Part shown: positions 35,254 through 43,550 of the stretch, one piece after another
How the letters are laid out: each line of letters begins with the position of its first letter
Position numbering within the stretch: position 1 is the first letter of the stretch
Assembly: GCA_030054095.1 (NCBI GenBank)
Contig: JASGCO010000007.1
Location: forward strand, 1 to 64,000
DNA from: Sediminibacterium sp.
Lineage (GTDB): Bacteria; Bacteroidota; Bacteroidia; B-17B0; Aurantibacillaceae
Length of the DNA stretch: 64,000 bases
Direction of reading: 5' to 3'
Program-made: the position numbers and the translations under genes
Notes under the pieces: model-generated
What the model was told of the DNA's origin: nothing
Seen by the model: the letters and a program-made list of their open reading frames with translations, nothing else
Databases searched by the model: none

Positions 35254-35384
35254 GGGTAAGGTTTTGCGGATTGGCGTTGTGGCGGATTTTGGCACTAAAC
35301 TTCATTAGACGCACAAAACTTGAATTTAGCATTTCACTTTCATGGAAGCACGAACCCCCGCTTTTGGGTTAGGCGCTGTTAGTG
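35254..35384 (-). repeat. attC-like inverted repeat D, 131 nt
   Basis: The left arm begins TAAGGTTTTGCGGATTGGCGTTGTGGCGGA and the right arm ends GGCGCTGTTAGTG. Left-arm similarity with repeats E, F and G (GGTTTTGC-G-ATTGGCGTTG) and the exact length of repeat E support common origin. It starts 48 bp past the stop codon of the gene at 35433. The left R box has TAAG instead of AAC, so it may be inactive. Confidence 0.6.
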
Positions 35385-35432
35385 GTTTGGGCGTCATTCT
35401 TCATATTTCATAAATTAATTTTCCTGTCTTCG

Positions 35433-35804
35433 TCAAATTACGGGATGAACCCCTTTGTAATAGAATTTTTCTTTTTCGATTTGTCCTTTGTTCCAATGCT
35501 GTACTGATACTTCTGTTAGCCTAATTTTTTTATCCTTTTTGTCTGTAATTGTTATCTCCCATTCGCTAAATACCACATTCTCTTTGTTATTGATGGCTTG
35601 ATTTAGTAGTTTACATTTAAGCTCTTTTACGTTTTTTAAATTTTGTTGTTCGTTGTCCCAGCATTTCCGTTTTCCTATTCTTGGTATTTCTTCGTTTTCT
35701 TGCATAGAAACATTGTCTGAATAAAATAATTCAATTGCTTTTAAAGTTTCCCCATTTAAAATTAAGTTATTTAATGCTGCTGTCTTTATTTCTAAATCTG
35801 TCAT
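35433..35804 (-). CDS. NTF2/SnoaL-like small protein
   Basis: The 123-residue protein has the pattern of the SnoaL-like NTF2 fold: an N-terminal helix (AALNNLILNGETLKAIELFY), then SDNVSMQENEEI, a Cys/Asp segment, and three long strands (ELKCKLLNQAINNKENVVF, SEWEITITDKKDKKIRLTEV, VQHWNKGQIEKEKFYY). Such proteins bind small ligands or act as isomerases; function is not deducible. Located between attC-like repeats D and E. Confidence 0.8.
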   Translation of the reverse strand: MTDLEIKTAALNNLILNGETLKAIELFYSDNVSMQENEEIPRIGKRKCWDNEQQNLKNVKELKCKLLNQAINNKENVVFSEWEITITDKKDKKIRLTEVSVQHWNKGQIEKEKFYYKGVHPVI

Positions 35805-36021
35805 ATTAGGTTACCAAATTTTTGCAGACTTAAATGTCCACTGTTTCAAATTCTAATAAGTGTCTTGCTCTGATATAATACTGTCTCATTCGTGTTGCAT
35901 GTCCTTACAGCCTGACTACTAACGGCAACCTGTGAAAACTAAGTTACGTATTTTTTTATTCGGGTACTTGCCCAAGCAAAAATCCGTTTATGCAATTCTC
36001 AGCGGTTTCGTTTGAGTTTTT

Positions 36022-36152
36022 TCACAACGGTTTGCAGATTGGCGTTGGTGGGCTTTTGAAACCGTAAACTGTCTGCCAGCACTAACGTTTATTAATTGCT
36101 CAGCTGTTTCTATTCGCGCTGTCTGCCCACTAACGCAAAACCCGTGTTAGCG
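36022..36152 (-). repeat. attC-like inverted repeat E, 131 nt
   Basis: The left arm starts TCACAACGGTTTGCAGATTG and continues GCGTTGGTGGGC. The right arm, read in reverse complement, is CTAACACGGGTTTTGCGTTAGTGGGC. The arms pair apart from about 5 unpaired bases in the left one, as in the extrahelical bases and central spacer of attC. It begins 19 bp after the stop codon at 36172. The rest of the 367-bp gap 35805-36171 shows nothing further. Confidence 0.7.
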
Positions 36153-36171
36153 GTTCGTTGTTTTTGTGCCA

Positions 36172-36807
36172 TCATTGTTCAACTACTACATTCTTACCAA
36201 GTGTCTTAAAACGCACTCCATTCTTCTGCAAAACTGTAATTGTTATGTGTCCAGTTTTACTTGTCTTCAGGTCTTGCACAATGCCTGATTTTCCTTTATG
36301 TGTTCCGCCAACGACAATACATTGGTCGCCATTTTTTAGTTTATGAGGATTGCTTGTCATATTATTGAATTTTGTTGTAGGTTCAGTTGTCCGAATAACA
36401 CCGTCTCGAATTGCAGACTCAAGTATGTCAATATTTACGTCTTTAAGTGTTTTGAATTTAATACAATAGCCAGTTACACTTGCCTTACCTATTGTTTTTC
36501 CGTAAGTGTTAGGCAAGTACTTTTTGTCTTCAATGCCCATTATATAAACTGAAATTCCTGTTGTGTTTGCACTGATACCGATTTGATAAAACTCTTTGGT
36601 CTTTCCGTCAGCATATTTTATTGTCAAAAGTCCATAGCCAATATTAGGATTTGTAACAATTTTCCCTTTGTCGTCTTTGCCGTCTAAAAACCATAATTTA
36701 CATTTTGGAATTGCAGTAAGTATACGTTTATGCAAAGCTTCAATGTCTGAACGTTTTGTGTCAGGTTGAGAAGTAATGTAATTTTTGACTTGCTCTTGAA
36801 TATTCAT
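36172..36807 (-). CDS. DUF1801-like domain fused to a KOW domain
   Basis: The 211-residue protein has an N-terminal DUF1801/YdhG-type domain (residues 1-135: NYITSQPDTKRSDIEALHKR, LWFLDGKDDKGKIVTNPNIG, FYQIGISANTTGISVYIMG) and a C-terminal KOW domain (about 152-211: LKNGDQCIVVGGTHKGKSGI). The KOW motif binds RNA or protein in NusG and ribosomal proteins; its fusion to DUF1801 is unusual. Role unknown. Flanked by attC-like repeats E (downstream) and F (upstream, 34 bp from the start codon). Confidence 0.75.
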   Translation of the reverse strand: MNIQEQVKNYITSQPDTKRSDIEALHKRILTAIPKCKLWFLDGKDDKGKIVTNPNIGYGLLTIKYADGKTKEFYQIGISANTTGISVYIMGIEDKKYLPNTYGKTIGKASVTGYCIKFKTLKDVNIDILESAIRDGVIRTTEPTTKFNNMTSNPHKLKNGDQCIVVGGTHKGKSGIVQDLKTSKTGHITITVLQKNGVRFKTLGKNVVVEQ

Positions 36808-36841
36808 TTTTGACTTGTTTAATGTGTCGTTTTACAATGAA

Positions 36842-37031
36842 CGCTAACGGTTTGCAGCTTTGCGTTCGGCGGGCTTTGAAACACTCTGCTTTCTACCCGC
36901 ACAATGTTTATTAGTTGCCGAACTACTGTACTCTTTTTTGCTTACATGAAAATACAATTTTCTGCGTAGCAGGCAAAATTGTAAGCAAAAAACTTATACG
37001 TCCGCCCGCTGACGCAAAGGTGCTGTTATGT
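36842..37031 (-). repeat. attC-like inverted repeat F, 190 nt
   Basis: The left arm is GCTAACGGTTTGCAGCTTTG then CGTTCGGCGGGC; the right arm in reverse complement is CATAACAGCACCTTTGCG then TCAGCGGGCGG. R boxes (AAC/GTT) and L boxes pair, with an unpaired GGTT in the left arm. The long middle holds a further hairpin TTTTTTGCTTAC/GTAAGCAAAAAA. No coding cassette is recognised upstream of it. Confidence 0.65.
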
Positions 37032-37397
37032 TTAAGTGCGCCCTACTTAGTTTACACACAGGTACGTGTCCGCCGAACTAAGCGGTTATGTGTCTTTGCG
37101 GTTAGTTGGTTACCGAATGTTTGTTTGGAACACAGTTTTTAGTTTTTACTGTGCGATAGGACGGCAATTTGGAAAATTGCTTGTTCTAATAACCACACAG
37201 GTGGGGAGGAAATTTTGAAAGCTTATTTGGCGCAAAAATAAATTACTTCCTTTAAAAAGAAGCGACCAAATGGGCTTGCAAAATGTGCGGCTGATTACAC
37301 ACGGGTCAGTGCACTTAGGTCTATGCACACAGGTCAGCAAATTGTGGCGGTTTAGTTGTCTATGCGGTTAGGTCGACCCACCCTAAAGAAAAAAGCG
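37032..37397. other. Gene-free stretch with recurring ACACAGGT / TGCGGTTAG words
   Basis: No supported gene. Short words recur: ACACAGGT near 37055, 37194 and 37328, related ACACGGGTC near 37297, and GCGGTTA near 37081, 37099 and 37361. In the array this is where the body of the cassette belonging to repeat F would be expected, so it may be a decayed or non-coding cassette. Confidence 0.4.
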
Positions 37398-37627
37398 GCT
37401 TGTTTTACTTTTGCACTCACGAGTTCTAATGTTGCACCCGCAAGTTCTAATGTTACACCTCCGAGTTCTAAGATTGCACCTGCAAGAAATACTTTTGTAC
37501 CCACGAGTTCTAATGTTACACCTCCGAGTTCTGAAGTTGCACCCGCGAGTTCTAATGTTGCATCTGCTAGTTCTATTGTTACACCTCCGAGTTCTAAGAA
37601 TCGGGAAGCGTGTTTTACTTTTATACC
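37398..37627. repeat. 21-bp minisatellite, nine central units
   Basis: GTTCTAA-type words recur at exactly 21-bp spacing from 37423 to 37591 (nine units, such as GTTCTAATGTTGCACCCGCAA and GTTCTAATGTTACACCTCCGA), with one diverged unit at 37486. The flanking words GCTTGTTTTACTTTTGCAC and GCGTGTTTTACTTTTATAC are 210 bp apart, which is ten periods. One plus-strand frame reads the units as SSNVxPx heptads, but there is no convincing start or context, so coding is doubtful. Confidence 0.8.
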
Positions 37628-37657
37628 TGTTTTCTTTGTGAGAAATAAATTAATCTG

Positions 37658-38512
37658 CTACTTCTTTTTATATCTGAGCATACTGCGTATATAGGCTCCA
37701 AAACAACCAAAACCACCATTTACATTGGTGTACATGAGGGTTGGCTCAGCAGGAGGAGGAAAACTGATTCCTACCCCTGAGTAATTTTTAAGCGACTTAT
37801 AAAAATTGTAATACGTTTGGCTACAATTATAAAGAAAGACATCATAATACTCAGTAGAATAATACTGAGTAGAATCAGTATGATAAAACTTACCAGCCAA
37901 AGAACTACTTTCTCCATTATGATTCAGATCGCTATATAGCTCATTAATTTGCGTATCGTTAATTATTGTGTCAGTTTGACCATTATAAACAAAACAATGT
38001 GATACAGCTATTCTGTAATAATTTACGCTATTAGCTTCATCGGTAAAAAAGGCTTTTATTCTATCGCCTGTTTGGTAATTTTCAGTAATGGTTTCTACTG
38101 TTACTGTGTTTATGGGAACGGCTGTGAAGGGCACTTGTGTTTCCGCTGTTGCTACATCACCATTGATTGTTGTTACCGTCATTTTATAAACTTGCCCGGG
38201 TATAATAGGATACGAATTTGTTTTTAATTCGTAATATCCAGTATTTTGATTAAAAATAAGTTGTGCTGTTCCTTGTGCACTGCTGATCTTCACGTTCCCA
38301 TCGGAAACCGCCGCTAGGATATCTATTTGTTCGCTACCAAATAAAGGCGAAGACGACATTAATTTTAAACGGATTATGGAGTCGGTAGGGCATATATACG
38401 AATATATCACAGGCAACGATTTTGTTTCGGGTAATTCTACCATCGCTTCTTTTGTACATGACGGAAACAAAAAGAAACAATTTATTAGTAATATGAAATA
38501 TATTCTCATCAT
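37658..38512 (-). CDS. DUF4249 family lipoprotein, partner of TonB receptor
   Basis: The 284-residue lipoprotein has a lipobox (LLINCFFLFPSCT) and the DUF4249 pattern (LPVIYSYICPTDSIIRLKLM, GDVATAETQVPFTAV, final GGFGCFGAYIRSM). DUF4249 proteins are encoded directly after a class of TonB receptors in Bacteroidota, as here: the start codon touches the receptor's stop codon. They are thought to be outer-membrane accessory proteins of uptake or surface systems; the ligand is unknown. Confidence 0.88.
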   Translation of the reverse strand: MMRIYFILLINCFFLFPSCTKEAMVELPETKSLPVIYSYICPTDSIIRLKLMSSSPLFGSEQIDILAAVSDGNVKISSAQGTAQLIFNQNTGYYELKTNSYPIIPGQVYKMTVTTINGDVATAETQVPFTAVPINTVTVETITENYQTGDRIKAFFTDEANSVNYYRIAVSHCFVYNGQTDTIINDTQINELYSDLNHNGESSSLAGKFYHTDSTQYYSTEYYDVFLYNCSQTYYNFYKSLKNYSGVGISFPPPAEPTLMYTNVNGGFGCFGAYIRSMLRYKKK

Positions 38513-40867
38513 TTAAAATTTATAACTCCATGAAACACTTGGTAAAATTGGAAACAAAGATGCTTGCATCAATTTGTTCTTCTTTGAGGTTTGGTCGTAA
38601 TTTATATAATAGAAGTACGGATTTTGACGACTGTAAACATTATAGATACTAAATTCAAAAGTGCGAACACATCGCTTTAATTTTTTATGGAACTGGATGC
38701 CAATATCCATTCGATGATATGGAGACATGCGAAAAGAATTCTTTTTTCCATAATCACCCGCTACGCTGTAAGGCCAAATACCGTTAGGACTAGGTTGTGA
38801 TTGTTGTGCGCCAGGAACCGCATGTTGCTCTACTCCATAAGAAGCAATCGGTAAAGTAATCGCGTTTCCTGTACCATATACCCAAGTTGCAGAAAGAGTG
38901 ATGTGGTCGTTTATTTTGTAGATGCCAACAACTGAAATGTCATGTCTTCTGTCATAACGCGCTGCGAATCTTTCTCCAAAGTTCAATGAATCAAATTGTA
39001 ACCAAGTCCACGATAAGGTATAACCAATCCATCCAGTAAATTTTCCAACTTTTTTTTGGATTAAAAACTCAGCACCATAACTTAAACCAGTACCTGAAAC
39101 AACTTTGGTTTGCCAATCGTTTTGTGTTTCGGCATTGCTATTATCACCTACATTCAAAAAGTTTGCGCCTTCTTTGTAATTCAATACATTTTTCATCCAT
39201 TTGTAATAGCCTTCAACTGTAATAGTTAAATTTTTGCTAGGTAAGTCCTTCGCTAAACCTAGAGCTACTTGTTGCGATTGCTGTGGTTTTACTTTGTTGG
39301 TTGCTGGCACCCATAAATCTGTTGGGAGCCCAATACCTGTGCTAGATAATAAGTGTAAATATTGATTCATCATAGCATAGGAGCCTTTCAATGAGAAATC
39401 GTTTCCTAACAAATATCTTAAGCTCGCTCTTGGTTCAGGATTAAAGAAATTATTTCCCTTACTTGAGAAAGCAGAAAGTCGGAAACCAATATTCATTTTA
39501 AGTTTAGAAGTCATTCTCCAATCATCTTCAATAAAAATTCCTCCTTCATAGGTGTCAACGGCCAATGCTTTGCTATTTAGCTCACTAGTTGGATCGGAAG
39601 CTTTGATAACTAAAGCTTGAGGAATGAAATGATGCCAAGTTGCATTGGCGCCAAACCTGATATAATGATTAGGTGCGGGTATAAAGTCAAAATTGTATTT
39701 TGCACCAAAGTCACGGATGTTAGATACATATTTCATATTGTAATAATCACTTCCGTATTTTTCCTGACTCTCAATTCCTAATTTATAATTAGTGAAAATA
39801 AACGAGAGGTTTGAAAATAACCGATTATTGAATAAGTGATTCCATCTCAAAGTGCTTGTTGCATTGCCCCAATTAATTCCAGACATGCTTTCTGAATCCG
39901 CCGTCTTTCTTTTCAAATAGAATTTATCTTGACCAAAATATCCGCTTAAATACAATCGATTTTTATCATTAAATACGTAATTTATTTTTGCATTTATGTC
40001 ATAAAAGTAATATCCCAATTTTCCATCTTTGGGAAGAAAAGGAGCAACAAGCGCATCTATATATGTTCTTCTACCCGATATAAGAAATGAACATTTGTTT
40101 TTGATAATTGGACCTTCTAGCGTTAAACGAGCAGCAATAAGGCCAATACCAGCCTCTCCATGAATCTTTTCTTTATTGCCATCTTTCATTTGAAGATCAA
40201 TTACAGACGAAAGCCTACCTCCGTATCTTGCAGGAAAACCTCCTTTGATTAACTCCACACTTTTTAACGCATCACCATTAAATACAGAAAAGAAACCAAA
40301 TAAATGATTAGCATTGTATACTGGAGCTTCGTCCAAAATAATTAAGTTTTGATCGGGACCACCGCCACGAACGTAAATACCTGTACTTCCTTCACTTCCC
40401 TTTTGCACACCAGGCATTAATTGAATTACTTTTAAAACATCCTTTTCTCCCATTAAAGCGGGAATTTGTTTAATCTGTTCGATAGGTATGTCAACGCTAC
40501 TCATTTGAGTTTCTTCGCTTATCTTTCTAGTTTGTTCAGCACTTACAGTAACTTCCTGAAGGTCTTCAGCTCCCATTTCAACATTGAAACTTATATTTTT
40601 ATCCAAATAGAAACTGATTTTTTTTGCTTTAAAACCGACATAACTAAAAATCACTTCAACTGAATCTTTTGGTAATGTAATAGAGTAGAAACCGTAATTA
40701 TTTGAAGCTGTTCCAGCTTTTAATTTTGGAACGTAAACTGTAACGCCTGGAAGATTTTCCTTACTTCCTTTTTCGCTTATATAACCGCTTATCGTAAATT
40801 TATTTTGCGCATAAATACCCTGAAAGAGCATTAAAAATAAAAACAGATAACGGATTTTTAAGATCAT
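38513..40867 (-). CDS. TonB-dependent receptor with carboxypeptidase-like domain
   Basis: The 784-residue receptor has a signal peptide (YLFLFLMLFQGIYAQ), a CarboxypepD_reg-like domain (residues about 25-105: ISGYISEKGSKENLPGVTVY), a plug with VIQLMPGVQKGSEG and YVRGGGPDQNLIILDEAP, and a C-terminal beta-barrel ending PILPSVSWSYKF. Co-transcribed with DUF4249, and divergent from a small barrel gene. AT-rich composition like the rest of the accessory region. Ligand unknown. Confidence 0.93.
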   Translation of the reverse strand: MILKIRYLFLFLMLFQGIYAQNKFTISGYISEKGSKENLPGVTVYVPKLKAGTASNNYGFYSITLPKDSVEVIFSYVGFKAKKISFYLDKNISFNVEMGAEDLQEVTVSAEQTRKISEETQMSSVDIPIEQIKQIPALMGEKDVLKVIQLMPGVQKGSEGSTGIYVRGGGPDQNLIILDEAPVYNANHLFGFFSVFNGDALKSVELIKGGFPARYGGRLSSVIDLQMKDGNKEKIHGEAGIGLIAARLTLEGPIIKNKCSFLISGRRTYIDALVAPFLPKDGKLGYYFYDINAKINYVFNDKNRLYLSGYFGQDKFYLKRKTADSESMSGINWGNATSTLRWNHLFNNRLFSNLSFIFTNYKLGIESQEKYGSDYYNMKYVSNIRDFGAKYNFDFIPAPNHYIRFGANATWHHFIPQALVIKASDPTSELNSKALAVDTYEGGIFIEDDWRMTSKLKMNIGFRLSAFSSKGNNFFNPEPRASLRYLLGNDFSLKGSYAMMNQYLHLLSSTGIGLPTDLWVPATNKVKPQQSQQVALGLAKDLPSKNLTITVEGYYKWMKNVLNYKEGANFLNVGDNSNAETQNDWQTKVVSGTGLSYGAEFLIQKKVGKFTGWIGYTLSWTWLQFDSLNFGERFAARYDRRHDISVVGIYKINDHITLSATWVYGTGNAITLPIASYGVEQHAVPGAQQSQPSPNGIWPYSVAGDYGKKNSFRMSPYHRMDIGIQFHKKLKRCVRTFEFSIYNVYSRQNPYFYYINYDQTSKKNKLMQASLFPILPSVSWSYKF

Positions 40868-40951
40868 TATGACTAAACGTTACATATTCATTTTTATTGT
40901 GAAATCGCTGTTATTAGAACAATTTTCATATGACAATTTCGTTAATTAGTA

Positions 40952-41590
40952 ATGAAAAAGCTTTTCTTTTTTTGTGTGATGTTAATCATTTGCCTTGATG
41001 TTTGGTCTCAGGGTAAATTTAAACCTCAATGTAAAGTTGGGCTTAAATTAGGCTTAGGAGCGCACACTATTACAGGATGGCCAGTAAAAACTCATCCAAA
41101 GCTTGCCTTAATGGGTGGAATTTGGGTTCAGATAAAAATAAGTAAAAGCTGGACCATGCAGGCTGAACTATATGAACTTGGGAAAGGAACTGGTGGAGGC
41201 CGTCGAGGTTATGGCGATTATTTATTACGCCTCTCTTACTTTGAAGTCCCGATCCTCTTTCAATATAACAAGAAAAATGGTTACGTTGAATTTGGTCCCG
41301 CATTAGCAGCATTGGTTAATACCGGGGAATATACGGACAGAGCAGCGTTTCCTTTTCAAACAGACCTTTATCCCTTTAGTAATAAAGACTTCACCTTTAA
41401 TCTGGGTGCAGGTTTCGTAGTTAAAGAAAAATGGTTTGTAGGATTGCGATTGAGCCACTCCCTTCTTCCTATTCGAAAACAATTACCGGGAACTTCTCAT
41501 CAGGTTTACAATAGAAGTATAGTTCTTTCTGTGAGCCGTCAAATAAGTTTTAAAGCTTCAAGAAACAAGCAATCGGAAGACATCGAGTAA
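40952..41590 (+). CDS. PorT-like outer-membrane beta-barrel protein
   Basis: The 212-residue product has a signal peptide (FFFCVMLIICLDVWSQG) and the outer-membrane beta-barrel pattern of PorT-type proteins (VGLKLGLGAHTI, YFEVPILFQYN, VEFGPALAALVNT, FNLGAGFVVKEKWFVGLRLS). It is transcribed divergently from the TonB receptor with about 80 bp between the starts, and probably belongs to the same accessory module. No specific function is visible. Confidence 0.8.
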   Translation: MKKLFFFCVMLIICLDVWSQGKFKPQCKVGLKLGLGAHTITGWPVKTHPKLALMGGIWVQIKISKSWTMQAELYELGKGTGGGRRGYGDYLLRLSYFEVPILFQYNKKNGYVEFGPALAALVNTGEYTDRAAFPFQTDLYPFSNKDFTFNLGAGFVVKEKWFVGLRLSHSLLPIRKQLPGTSHQVYNRSIVLSVSRQISFKASRNKQSEDIE

Positions 41591-41735
41591 AATGGTCTTA
41601 GTATTTTGTCTAATATAGGCATCAATGCCCAATCAATTCATTAATCTACCATACGCCTGTGGCTTCTGCGCCTTTGACTGAGCGGACGCGAGATGCGCAA
41701 AAACTGCGAAGCAGACCTATTTGAAAAGGGTGGGA

Positions 41736-41791
41736 TTTAGCTTTTTTGTTTTTTAGCAAGCCTTTTTGCTAAAAAACAAATGTGCTAAATT
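41736..41791. repeat. Long hairpin, possible bidirectional terminator
   Basis: TTGTTTTTTAGCAA (41747-41760) and its exact complement (41767-41780) around loop GCCTTT are nested within ATTTAGC/GCTAAAT (41736-41791). A and T runs flank the stem on both strands. It lies in the 533-bp gap 41591-42123, whose remaining bases up to repeat G show no gene. Confidence 0.6.
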
Positions 41792-41977
41792 AGGGATAGC
41801 CAAAACGGGTTTTCTAAACCCGAAAAAGAGGGGAGGAGAGTAAAAACTAAAAACCGTTTCAAGTTTCCTAAACTGTTTCTATGAAACCCTGTTCTCGTCG
41901 GCACGTACTTTTTTAGAAACCGAAAAGCTTATTGTCTGCCGTAAAATTGTCTTTGGAATTGTCACTGGGCGCATTGA

Positions 41978-42109
41978 ACATAACGGTTTGCAGCTTGGCG
42001 AAGTGGCGGACTTTGAATCACTTACTTTCAATTTAGCACTAATGTTCATTTGAAAACCAAATGTTCAATTTAGCACTGAACCCGCCATTTTGCCAAACTG
42101 CTGTTATGC
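41978..42109 (-). repeat. attC-like inverted repeat G, 132 nt
   Basis: The clearest member. The left arm CATAACGGTTTGCAGCTTGG continues CGAAGTGGCGG; the right arm in reverse complement is CATAACAGCAGTTTGGCAAA then ATGGCGG. The R boxes (CATAAC) are identical, the L boxes pair with few mismatches, and the left arm has about 4 extra bases (GGTT), as expected of an attC central spacer. It lies 14 bp past the stop codon of the gene at 42124. Confidence 0.75.
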
Positions 42110-42123
42110 CTAGTGCTTTCAAC

Positions 42124-42804
42124 TTATTTATCCTCTTTACTAAATACTATGTCAAGAGTAAAAATACTTTTAGAATTGTCAGACGAAACTTTAGATATCG
42201 AGCTTATTCCAACTCTATAATATGGATTATAGTTTTGAAAGATTTCAGAAATTACTGTCATTTGTCCACTAACATTACCATTTGAGTAAGGTGACTCACT
42301 CTTTTCTGAACTTGAGTCTTTTAAAATGGGATATAACATATTTAATATTCTTTTATACTCTATTTCAACATTGTCTTTACTAGAATAAAAATACTTGAAA
42401 TTTAGAAGCATAATATCCTTAAAATCCGCCTCACCGCCTTTTTCAGTAGGCAGAGATGTATTGCCTAAGAACAACATAACCTGAATTGAATCGGGATTTG
42501 ATTTAATTAGACCCTTGTCTGTTGTCACACCTTTAAAAAAGGTTGAGGGTTTATAGTTATTGAAAGTTGTGTCTGTTAAAACAAACCTCTTATCATTTAG
42601 AATTACTTCACGAAGGTCTAATCGGGATTTTTCGAGTGGAAGATTGTGAAAAATATTTTTAATAATAGGATGAATTTGTCCAGTCTGAACGGTGTCAGTC
42701 GATTGATTTGTTTCTATCGTTTGAGGATTTTTAGTCGTAGAGTTAGAAGCTGTCAAAACTGCTGTCAAGGTTGTAACAGATAAAATTAAAAGCGTTTTCT
42801 TCAT
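42124..42804 (-). CDS. Exported hypothetical protein, cassette-like gene
   Basis: The 226-residue product has an N-terminal signal (TLLILSVTTLTAVLTAS) followed by a Thr/Asn-rich linker and an alpha/beta domain (RLDLREVILNDKRFVLTDTT; IQVMLFLGNTSLPTEKGGEA; SIFTLDIVFSKED). I do not recognise the family. It is directly followed by the best attC-like repeat of the window, matching the cassette arrangement. Confidence 0.65.
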   Translation of the reverse strand: MKKTLLILSVTTLTAVLTASNSTTKNPQTIETNQSTDTVQTGQIHPIIKNIFHNLPLEKSRLDLREVILNDKRFVLTDTTFNNYKPSTFFKGVTTDKGLIKSNPDSIQVMLFLGNTSLPTEKGGEADFKDIMLLNFKYFYSSKDNVEIEYKRILNMLYPILKDSSSEKSESPYSNGNVSGQMTVISEIFQNYNPYYRVGISSISKVSSDNSKSIFTLDIVFSKEDK

Positions 42805-43159
42805 TGTCTCACCGTTTATGTGTTGTCTGTTGTGTCGTCATAGCATTGGGCATAACTCCCCAATATACGCAATACTACAAAAACATAACTAACAATCCAA
42901 ACCCTTATAAATTAATGATAATCAAAGTATATTGGGTTAAATTATTGAAAATACGCATTGCGTATAATATATATTTTTTGAAATATCATTTTATTATTTT
43001 TAGTTAGATATGCACTGAGTTAGTGTGCTATTCATACCGTGTTATTCTTAAATTGATAGTAAAAATAGTACCGCTTAAACCGATTGTTTTTCTGCCTGAG
43101 CGAAATAGTAATTCGTAAACTACTATTACCACAAGCATAATACTATCCTTTATTTCTCC

Positions 43160-43420
43160 TGAAGCCTTAGGTGTTAAACGGCCGAGTGATTGAAGTGGCA
43201 GCCTTGCGCGGGCTTTTGCGTGGTTTTGCGCGAGCGAGGAGGGGGCAAAAGCCTTGTAGGCTTTTGAGCCGGATTGGAGCCAAGGCAGAAGCCACCGGAG
43301 CCGCAGCAAAAGCCGCAAAAGAAAAGCAAGCTAAAACGGAAAGCACGGTTTTTCGGCGAGGAGATGGCGCGCGGTGAAAAACGGCCCAGGATTTATAAAC
43401 GACTACTGTTATGCAAAGGA
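43160..43420. other. GC-rich structured element, candidate RNA or repeat
   Basis: In a 745-bp gap (42805-43550) of otherwise AT-rich sequence, 43170-43400 is distinctly GC-rich and full of nested pairs: GGCTTTTGC/GCAAAAGCC, AAAAGCC/GGCTTTT, and GGTTTTTC/GAAAAAC near the end. It begins GTTAAACGG and is followed by CTACTGTTATGC, ends which resemble the attC-like repeats F and G. A 68-codon frame through it is Arg/Ala/Lys-rich and unlikely to be a protein. It could be a structured RNA or a Bacteroidota intergenic repeat. Confidence 0.45.
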
Positions 43421-43550
43421 GCGTCATTACAACAACCCGGGAGTTTTTAAAAAGAGGCAATACGCTTTACTTTTTTTTGAAATAGTGTTTTAATTTTTTA
43501 CCTTAGAGCTACTCTCCTCTGTTTAATCTTTAAACTAATTTTTGCAACCG

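Noticed and set aside
37398..37627. Possible CRISPR array
   Set aside because: The 21-bp units are directly adjacent without unique spacers and no cas gene is present; it is a minisatellite.
43171..43377. 68-codon Arg/Ala/Lys-rich frame
   Set aside because: The sequence is dominated by self-complementary GCAAAAGCC words; an RNA or repeat explains the composition better than a peptide.
33000..43500. Integron integrase or other tyrosine recombinase next to the attC-like repeats
   Set aside because: No frame with R-H-R-Y recombinase features was found on either strand; the array must rely on an enzyme encoded elsewhere or be inactive.
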